DNA of 64,000 nucleotides from Pelobates cultripes (taxonomy: Eukaryota; Chordata; Amphibia; Anura; Pelobatidae), in assembly GCA_933207985.1 (NCBI GenBank), contig OW240916.1:263684531-263748530 (forward strand), read 5' to 3'. The notes below the pieces were generated by a model. It made no database searches. It had not been told where the DNA came from and was given only the letters and a program-made list of their open reading frames with translations. Numbering within the stretch: the first letter of the stretch is position 1; every line of letters starts with the position of its first letter. The position numbers were made by a program, and so were the translations under genes. This document shows positions 55,771-64,000 of this stretch, piece by piece.

Positions 55771-56254
55771 ACGGTATTTAAAAGGGATACTTGCCGGGAT
55801 ATCTCTGGAGCAGGCCCGGACTGGCCATCGGGCATACCGGGCAAATGCCCGGTGGGCCGCGGTGGCCGTGGGGCCGAGGCCGGCAGGGGAGGTCCCAGGA
55901 TCTCCCCTGCCGGTCTTTGCAGGGCCGGCACTCTCCCAGCGCCGGCCCCGCTGTTTGCCACGACGGGCCGGTGGGGAGATCAAAGCTCTCCCTCACCGGC
56001 CCACATGCGGCCGCCGGCGGGGAGAGAGGGGGGGAGCCAGCCAGGCTGGAGAGAGGACCCGGCGGAGCTCTAATTTGCAGCTCCACCCGGTTCCTCTCGC
56101 GAGATCCGGTGCATTGCCATGGCAACGACCGGATCTCGCGAGAGTTCACTCACCCACGAGGACCACCAGGGAACCCCGCCACCCCGCCTGCCAGGTGCCA
56201 GCGTGCCGGTCCCGGAATAATTACTGTTTTTTTATTTATTTTTTTAATTAACCC

Positions 56255-57065
56255 CCCCCCACACACACAATAACATTTATACAGCACTCTCACACCCATC
56301 ACACACAGCACTCTCTCACACAGCACTCACACCCATCACACACAGCACTCTCTCACACATTACACACAGCACTCTCTCACACATCACACACAGCACTCTC
56401 ACACCCATCACACACAGCACTCTCTCACCCATCACACACAGAACTCTCTCACACAGCACTCTCACCCATCACACACAGCACTCTCTCACACATTACACAC
56501 AGCACTCTCTCACACAGCACTCTCTCACCCATCACACACACAGCACTCCTCCTCACACATTACACACACAGCACCTCTCACACAGCACTCTCACCCATCA
56601 CACACAGCACCTCCTCAACCCATCACACACAGCACCTCACACCCATCACACACACAAAGCACTCTCACACAGCACCCCTCTCACACAGCACACCCATCAC
56701 ACACAGCACTCTCACCCATCACACACAGCACTCTCTCACACATTACACACAGCACTCTCTCACCCATCACACACAGCACTCTCACACACAGCACTCTCAC
56801 ACCCATCACACACATCACTCTCTCACACAACACTCTCACACCCATCACACTCTCAGCACTCTCACAGCACTCTCACACACACAGCACTCTCACAGCACCC
56901 TCACACCCATCACACTCACAGCACTCTCACAGAGCACTCTCTCACAGAGCCCTCTCTCACACAGCACGCTCACACCGCACTCTCACACGGCACTTTCACA
57001 CCCATCACTCACACCGCACCGCACCCCTCACACACACACCGCACCCTCACATACACACAGAACCC
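56255..57065. repeat. Minisatellite, acacagcactctctcacac unit
   Basis: About 35-40 short units of cacagcactctcacacccat and variants. Confidence 0.95.
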
Positions 57066-57095
57066 CCCCAACACACTGCACCACACACATACTTT

Positions 57096-57140
<45 letters not shown>

Positions 57141-57151
57141 TACACTCTTAA

Positions 57152-57556
57152 AGGACCACTCTAGCCACCCAGACCACTTCAGCTTAATGAAGTGGTCTTG
57201 GTGCCAGGTCCTTCTAGGGTTAACCTATTGTTTTATAAACATAGCAGTTTCAGAGAAACTGCTATGTTTATCAATGGGTTAAGCCTTCCCCCAAAGCCTC
57301 TAGCAGCTGTCTCATTGACAGCCGCTAGAGGAGCTTGCGTGCTTTTCACTGTGAAAATCACAGTGAGAGCACGCAAGCGTCCATAGGAAAGCATTATAAA
57401 TGCTTTCCTATGCGACCGGCTGAATGCGCGCGCAGCTCTTGCCGCGCGTGCGCATTCAGCCGACGGGGCGGATCGGAGGAGGAGAGCTCCCCGCCCGGCG
57501 CTGGAAAAAGGTAAGTTTTAACCCCTTTCCAGAGCCGGGCGGGAGGGGGTCCCTGA
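57152..57556. mobile_element. T2 MITE, right end missing
   Basis: Left TTAA 57148-57151 then AGGACCACTCTAGCCACC. Its body is the inverse of the MITE at 10136-10621. It ends at about 57556 without a TTAA. Confidence 0.75.
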
Positions 57557-58012
57557 GCCACATATGCATCACATTACACCACAAACACAACACGACTAAA
57601 ACCGACCTTATTACACAATACCACACCACGACCAGCTCACTCTACACACACGCAATACCACAAGCAGGCTCCAAACACATGCACAATACTCTTTCCTGGC
57701 CTTTTGTCTCCTGGTATCCATTTATAGAGACACCAGAGACAAGTTGCAAGGAAACACAGTGCAAGCATGTTATTAAATTTGCTTGCACTGTGCAGAACAA
57801 ATACAGGACTTTTTTTCTCATGCTAGAGCTCTTCAGCAGAGCTCTGCGCATGGTCTGCCCTGGAAGAGCATTGAACCAACATGCTCACTTTGAGAGGAGG
57901 CGTGTTTGTCATTGGTGATGACAAAACACACCTCCTCTGCCCCGCCCCCTTTTTAGTGGGCCGCTGTGTTAAAAAAATGCCCGGGCCGAATTTTTCTCCC
58001 AGTCCGGCCCTG

Positions 58013-59771
58013 ATTGCAACCCTCATTATAATGTTTATATGCTGTGGTTAATAATTATAACCTGCACTAAATTCTATGTTATATTTTGTACAGTTTTTTT
58101 TTTTTTTTTTACATTAATGTTAAATATGATTTGAAGCACAAACAAAGCTTGTTTTCTGGTTCATTTGGATGGTTTGTTCGTATGAGATGATTGCAGCTTA
58201 ATTTTAATAATTGCACATTTGGCTTATTCTTTCAGTAGACTGTATCAACTTTCAAAATTGTAAACTACACAGAGAGTTCACCATTGTAGACTGTCACTAC
58301 CTTGTTTGTTCTGGACGAATTGCATGCAGTGTCCGATGGACCAATGGAACCTTACCAGTCACGGTGTAGGGGTTAACGTATGAGATTAGAGGAAAAGAAA
58401 ATGAATGAGAAAGTGAGGTCCGAGCGAGAGAAGCCGACATATTCTACCATAAGGTCTTCCAAGCTCCTTATTTCCTCGAATGTGCAAATTCAGGATGCCA
58501 GTAAAGGAGTTTGCAGTCTTCGCCGCATTGAGTAGTTGCAGTTCCACTAACCGTTTGTGAATTATTAATGGTAATCTGGTGTGGTGTAGCAGTATGGCTG
58601 CTGGCTCAACCCACACATGTTTACAGTGGCATCTGACAAAACCTTATGGTAGCCTGCCATTTTCTGATTCAAGGAATGTACAGGTGCCTGCACATCCATT
58701 GTGGCTGAGCATTAAGGGGAATGTAGTTCATTTGCAGCAATAAGGCTACCTAACACTTTGCAAAATGTTTTGATTACAAAAAAGCATCTTGAAGTCATTC
58801 AAATGCAAATCAATCTCCTCGTGGAAGGTGTTTGTGTCATTATTTAGACAGGAAACAGGTGCCATCTTCCCTTGATAGTATCCTCATCTTGTTGCATATT
58901 CGATTAGAAGTGTTTATAGCCAGACTTTCCACACATAGTGTGTGCTTCCTGTAAAAGTTTTACAGTTGCTCCATTTTGACACTGTTTAAATCCGTTCTAG
59001 TTATTGTTAGCTAGTGATTCTTAACGGGTTTATTGTTCTCCCATCAACCAGCTTAATGCCCACGTCTGCCCGTTACAGAACAGCGTTCCATATAAACAAG
59101 ATCTTCATTCCCAGAAGACACACGGACTTTTCCCGTGCAATAAAAGTCAGTTTATTCCTTCATTGAGCCGAAGTTTTGCAAAGTTTAAAATTCCACCGTT
59201 TTGTTGTTTATGTAGAGAAGGATTGTTGTGTGGGCTTGAGTGATTCCCTTATGTCCTTGTTAGATTAAGCCCGTATTTCAGATTAATTCTTTGTGGTGGT
59301 GCTGTGATTCACGCAAGGAACATTTTTTTATGCGCTACTCATCACATTAACGAACGATGCCTCTGTGTCTCCATTATTAATTAGTATTCATAAAATCCGC
59401 AGTGTGGGAAACCTGCACAGATGGAACAGGAAAAAACCCCTTTCATTAAAGCAAATTTAAGAATGACAGCCTTTCTGACTGTCTCCCCAAACATCTGGAT
59501 GAATGTTTGGAGTCAGAGGCTCCTATTGTCTTTAATAGAAACCAGTCATCATACGTTAAAAAAGGTGATGAGAGGACACGATGTAGAAAAAAAACAAAAA
59601 CCTCCACTTCAAAGTCAGTGGCTGAGATCAGCTCAGCAGAAATGTATTATGCAGATAGTCTTAAATATTTCATTCATATTCTTAGGAAAATTAAATATTC
59701 TAATTTTCAGTTTTCATTATCAAGTAGTGGTGTATTTTTGTAGTTCTATAGTTTGTGATTGTTCTAAATAA
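58013..59771. other. Intergenic, no gene seen
   Basis: Largely free of recognisable repeats. The longest frame (59421-59771) has no family resemblance and poor context. Possibly non-coding conserved sequence, but I cannot test that. Confidence 0.5.
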
Positions 59772-59930
59772 TTAACAATGCGTTTATATAGTGCCAACAT
59801 ATTCTGTAGCATTTTACAATAATAGAATTGGGGATATCTGACAAGTAATTGACATACAACAATTAATACAGTCAAGAGATGAAGAAGGCCTTGCTCAAAC
59901 TTGCAATCTATGAGGTGCTTGTTCACCGGT
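59772..59930 (-). mobile_element. L2-type LINE tail fragment
   Basis: tttatatagtgccaacatattctg and ccttgctcaaacttgcaatc match, in reverse, the 3' region of the L2 piece at 23600-23760. Confidence 0.75.
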
Positions 59931-59959
59931 CGTTCCTAAACATTTTTGTATTAAAATTT

Positions 59960-60310
59960 AATACAGGTGTAGTGGTTATGGTGCCAATAGTGCACTGGCA
60001 CCCCTCAATTATACCTGGGGTCCACAGTGCGCTGCTCCCTGGAACTGGAAATGCTCTGCCTGAGCCAGGCCTGGTAGTGCATTGCTTAACTCATTGGCTG
60101 ACAAGGATCAGCTGACCTTTCCCAGCAGGGCTTGGCTCAGGATAGCGGGAACTTTCAGCCCAGCATTGCCGCATAAGAGAGGCAAAGAGCGGCCCCTGGC
60201 TGACCATAGGTAAGATGGCAAAGCATTGGCAAACTGTTTGACCGCTTATCTTGTGGGGTGCTGGTACACTCCTGGTACTATAACTACTGCAATGGTTATA
60301 GCACCTGGAG
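59960..60310. repeat. T2-type MITE interior
   Basis: Contains gtagtggttatggtgccaatag and the inverse actgcaatggttatagcacc, like other T2 family interiors. TTAA ends are not seen. Confidence 0.5.
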
Positions 60311-61172
60311 TGTTCCTCAAAGCCAGATCACTATTTGTGTGCCTTTTTTTTCTTGTGATCAATGTGGGAGCTGGAGCTGTTGTCTGCTCTTGTCACATCA
60401 TCTAAATCGGTACTTCTTCATAGCATCTGACCAACTTTCCCCCCTAACTCACTTCTTGCATTTATCTAGCAATCTATATCGGAGCTGCATGCTGTATAAT
60501 AAGCCTTGTCTCCATTGCTGGTCATCTGATCTAGGTAGGATCTGCTGTTAGTAATGACTAGTAATCTCCCTATGTAGAATGACCGCTTGCTTGTCTGCGC
60601 TTCTCATGTGATGTGGATGGAAGTTGCCGTTTAGAGCATGGCAAACAACCTTTCTGTTCTTCTTCCCACATGTCATATCATTTCGAAATGAGCTACTTCC
60701 TATAGCTCTAAACCTCGCTCTAAATGTATAGAAAATAATTTTATAAGGTTTCTCATGGTTTCAATTCTGAACAAGTCATTCATGTTTATCTTAAAATAAT
60801 GTTTTCCTATTTTTGTGCTTCCTTATATTCTGGAGATCATTCCTGTCTTAGTAAATGTGTGCCAGACCATTGATGTCACAGAACACAACTGGTAGACAGA
60901 GACACAGTCTTGATGTTACTGTTATTTCTGGTGATAGACCCTTTTTAAAATTATTTGGAAAATAGTTTTTCAAACAGACATATCCATGGCTCAAGAGAAA
61001 AGCATTTTCAACCAGACGTTCAAATGTTAGAAAATGTTCTAAAAGCATCCATTAAAGAATAAATCCACTGAAAAACATAATGCATTCTTACAAGACCTAC
61101 TGCACGCTTTTATTTAGAATTTTAGACAGCTCTGCTCCCTTGCCCATGAAAGATGTGCAGAATTATTTTTAT
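60311..61172. other. Intergenic, no gene seen
   Basis: Unique-looking sequence with short frames only. Confidence 0.5.
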
Positions 61173-61176
61173 TTAA

Positions 61177-61520
61177 GGGGACATTCTAGGCACCATAACC
61201 AGTCAAGCTTGTAAAGTGGTTGTTGTCCAGCCTTCTTTAATGTTTCAGTGTGACAATACATGGCTTAAAAATTGAGCGTGTAGCTCTACCTTGAAGCCCT
61301 GTCAGTCAGAGAGACAAAATATCCCTTCCCATCCAATCTCTCACATCAATGAGAGGAACTTGCATGCGCAAAAAGGCACAGTGAGAACATGCAAGTTCGA
61401 TGAGTACACCTGTCTGTCTGATTATCTAGTGATGTGTGTGTGCAGCGCTGTTTGTGCTGCAACTCAGATCATCACCATAATTGCTTACGAACACATGTTA
61501 GCGACTTGAGGTGGCAGCGA
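61177..61520. mobile_element. T2-type MITE, left part
   Basis: TTAA at 61173-61176 followed by GGGGACATTCTAGGCACC. Interior motifs are shared with other T2 copies. No right end. Confidence 0.55.
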
Positions 61521-61548
61521 TGATGGCAATGAGTTGTGCAGACGACTA

Positions 61549-62200
61549 CCGTGTTTCTCCGAAAATAAGACCGGGTCTTATATTAATTTTAGTCACAAAA
61601 AACACACTAGGGCCTATTTTCAGGGTAGGGCTTATTTATTTACGGTACCGGTATGTACATTGAACAACATTTAAACAACTTTTCTCCACCCCCTTTAATT
61701 AATCCACCCCCCTCTTTAATAAATCCACCCCCCTTTAATTAATCCACCCCCCCTTTAATTAATCCACCCCCCTTTAATTAATCAACCCCCCTTTAATTAA
61801 TCCAGCCCACCCTTTAATTAATTCACCCCCCCTTTAATTAATTCACACCCCCCCTTTAATTAATTCAGTCCCAGACATAAAATATCTACTCACATTTCAA
61901 AGATTCCTTGCCCGCCGAGTCCGACCACTGGGTGCCTCACCGCCCGGAAATGGATCCTTCCGCTGAAGATCCGTGAAGGCAGACTGACGGCACTGCGAAA
62001 GGTCGTCATCACGTTGCGCGATGCCGCGGCCCGCAACGCTCCTCCCCCTCCTCCTCATAGGTAGAAGAAGGAAGTCTCGCCGGGCCGCAAAGGTGCAATG
62101 CCTAGGTCTTATTTTCGGGGTAGGGCTTATATTGCAGCCCACCCCGATAATCCGGCTAGGGCTTATTTTCGGGGTAGGGTGTATTTTCGGGGAAACAGGG
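61549..62200. mobile_element. TA-flanked MITE with CCGAAAATAAGAC ends
   Basis: TA at 61547-61548 and 62201-62202. The ends ccgtgtttctccgaaaataag and the inverse of gtattttcggggaaacaggg match. An internal tandem repeat (ctttaattaatccaccccc, about eight units, 61690-61865) has expanded. Tc1/mariner-type target, non-coding. Confidence 0.85.
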
Positions 62201-62202
62201 TA

Positions 62203-63850
62203 AGTCAAATTGGGTTAGTATTTGCAGCATTCCCGTAATGCCTTGCTTATCGTGGATTTTGGATTTTCTTTTTTAATGACTAATTTTACATGTGTATAAC
62301 ACATCTATTTAAAAGCAATACTGTCCTTTACCTGTTTGTCACCTAACCTTGCATACATTATGTAATCAGTGGTGGTTTTAGAAAGTATTGAAGTATTGAA
62401 ATGGGCCATAACCACTGCAGCTTAATGTAGCGGTTCATTTAATTTTGTGCACACATTCCCTCTGTGTTTTGTGTATTCCTTTTCATGATCTTTGAAAAAA
62501 ATCAGGGATTCTCTGGTGCACTAAGCAACCCACTTTGTCTTTAACATATATTTATAATAGGATTTTTCGCATTCGTTTTGCATCACCATTTCCCAGACCT
62601 AATGATGTAGATGCTTTTTACTTTGCAGACATGAAACAGAGCACTTACTTTGCTTGAGATCAGAACTGTTTTTCGCATACACCATGTGAAAATCTACGAC
62701 TTTGTGTTTCTAGATCTACATTGATTTCTTTTTTTGTTTCATTGGCATTGCAGGAAATTAAAACCTTCGCAAGATACTGATTACACCTGCCAAATTTAAA
62801 CTGATATTTTTAATTAGATCCATGAACACCTTAAGGAATCTGTGAGCATACATTGTTACTCACATGCCAACCTTGCATGTTCAGTTAAAATCCGGATTGG
62901 TCACATGATAGATGTCCTTTCCAATGTCGAAAGAGCAGATTTGATCACGATTTGCTTCACTTTCCAGCATTCTTAGATTCATTTAGGTGTTTTTGTATTC
63001 CTTATTTTTAACACTCTCCTACTTTGCTGACTAAAGTAAATAATTAAGTCAATATGAAAATGCCCCCTGTTCTTGATTTTATAATAGCATTCTAAACTTG
63101 TAAAGCCCATGTAAAGTAATGTATAAAACAAATGTTTTATGCTGTTTTGCATTTTTATTTCATATAGAACATCCACAGTTGCCTGTTTATGCTCTAAGTG
63201 ATTATAATTATTTAAAGCTTAATGCTGAGACTTGCTCCCATGCAGTCATACATCTATACAGCTGCCTCCGCTTCGAAGCTGCATACTGAACTGTTCACCC
63301 ACACATGACTATACATAGACACAGAAGCACTCATTCACACAATCACTGTTTTCTTCCACTAAGTACATACTCAACGGTACATATCCAACAAAAATGTCAT
63401 GTTATTTTCAGTTGAGCGGAAGGGACAATTATGTGAATGTTGAAATCCGTAGCGAAGGAATTAATAAGAATTGTATTAAAAAAGAAGAATGCCAAACATT
63501 TTTAATAAAGACAAAGCTTTGAATTATGTGTTTTTGGAGCAGACACAGTTATGCCAATTTTTGGTTGTATTTCTTATACTTCTAAAGTTTTGGCTTTGAC
63601 CCTGTCCTCTGGAGCCATAATTTCATGTCAGGTGAAACACTGAAGAGGTTTTTACACAGTGAGTTCTAGGGAACCCTGCCTGTGATGCCTAGATAATGCA
63701 GCTATGTCCTGTGTAACACACGTGCCTTACCTAAGATCCACCGTATAAATCACAAATGGAGATTTCCAGACTGTTGCCACTTTGGAAATTCTGCCTGATA
63801 CCCATCTGTCCTTCTGATGTTCTCCTTCTGTACCGATTCCCCTTTGTGTC
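62203..63850. other. Intergenic, no gene seen
   Basis: AT-rich sequence with few repeats, including one T2-like fragment near 62400-62440. No coding sequence recognised. Confidence 0.5.
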
Positions 63851-63854
63851 TTAA

Positions 63855-64000
63855 AGGGATTCTCGTGGACTCCTGCAGGTAGACAAACGGTTAAAAAAAA
63901 AATTTAATTTATTTACTTACTCCATCCCAGTGCCAATGTCCCTAAGCGCTGGGTCACTGCTCCACCTCCTCTGACGTCATCTGATGCTGGCCTGTGGGCA
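63855..64000. mobile_element. T2-type MITE, cut by the window end
   Basis: TTAA at 63851-63854, then AGGGATTCTCGTGGACTCC. The body resembles 52819-53327 (agcgctgggtcactgctcc). Confidence 0.7.

Larger units (their letters stand above)
55811..58012. mobile_element. hAT-like non-autonomous element (long)
   Basis: The ends caggcccggactggcc and the inverse of cccagtccggccctg are matching inverted repeats of a hAT type. The 8-bp flanks do not match, so the copy is rearranged or the duplication has decayed. The interior has a GC-rich palindrome (gcgagatccggtgcattgcc ... ggatctcgcgag), a CACA minisatellite and a truncated T2 MITE. Confidence 0.75.

Noticed and set aside
55609..56273. Overlapping GC-rich frames (154, 164, 160 codons)
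   Set aside because: They cross the palindrome at 55648 and the hAT boundary at 55811, so no single gene can account for them.
59421..59771. 116-codon ORF
   Set aside because: No family resemblance, no splice or promoter context, and length within chance for 64 kb.
1..64000. CRISPR arrays, tRNA or rRNA genes
   Set aside because: Tandem repeats here have A/T-rich or C/T-rich spacers without the fixed repeat-spacer pattern. No tRNA cloverleaf or rRNA segment was recognised. The tRNA-like word at 48714 is a retroviral primer site.

Overview
The window is vertebrate, most likely anuran (frog) DNA. Two coding exons of cytosolic HMG-CoA synthase (hmgcs1, minus strand) are the only host coding sequence I can support. 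The rest has the repeat load of a large amphibian genome: CR1 and L2 LINEs, several Tc1/mariner families, hAT elements with 8-bp target duplications, TTAA-flanked T2/Kolobok-type MITEs and Ty3/gypsy remnants. The species assignment is inference from this repeat repertoire.

Layout. 0.09-12.9 kb is the 5' part of hmgcs1: exon 3 (91-216), exon 2 with the start codon (1376-1823), a 10.7-kb first intron, a probable short non-coding exon 1 (about 12502-12560), and a promoter (about 12561-12900) with inverted CCAAT boxes, a CRE-like site, an SRE-like site and a TATA-like box. Intron 1 holds a tandem array (8.6-12.5 kb, split by a CR1 LINE). About half of its units repeat the exon-1 splice donor on the gene's strand.

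12.9-27 kb is intergenic: piggyBac, Tc1, TTAA elements, CR1/L2 pieces and tandem repeats. 27.0-30.5 kb is a decayed Ty3/gypsy chromovirus (RT, RNase H, integrase, chromodomain) with a 3' LTR. 32.1-32.9 kb is a gypsy-type gag with a SCAN-like domain behind a probable LTR/PBS. 32.9-42.5 kb is nested Tc1, hAT, foldback and CR1 DNA, with an assembly gap at 37041-37140.

42.5-52.1 kb is the most unusual part: a decayed endogenous foamy-like retrovirus (spumavirus-type). RNase H, integrase and env run on the plus strand. The beginning of the provirus (LTR, tRNA-Lys-like PBS, gag) lies downstream in opposite orientation. It is broken by a LINE, a retroelement with a 17-bp target duplication, and a Tc1 element that itself holds a hAT element. 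All its genes carry stops or frameshifts.

52.8-58.0 kb contains a T2 MITE, a poly(A)-tailed retroelement with a 238-codon ORF, a 123-bp palindrome and a long hAT-like element. 58.0-64.0 kb has no recognisable gene and only a few MITE/LINE pieces. I see no tRNA or rRNA gene, CRISPR array or bacterial-type feature.
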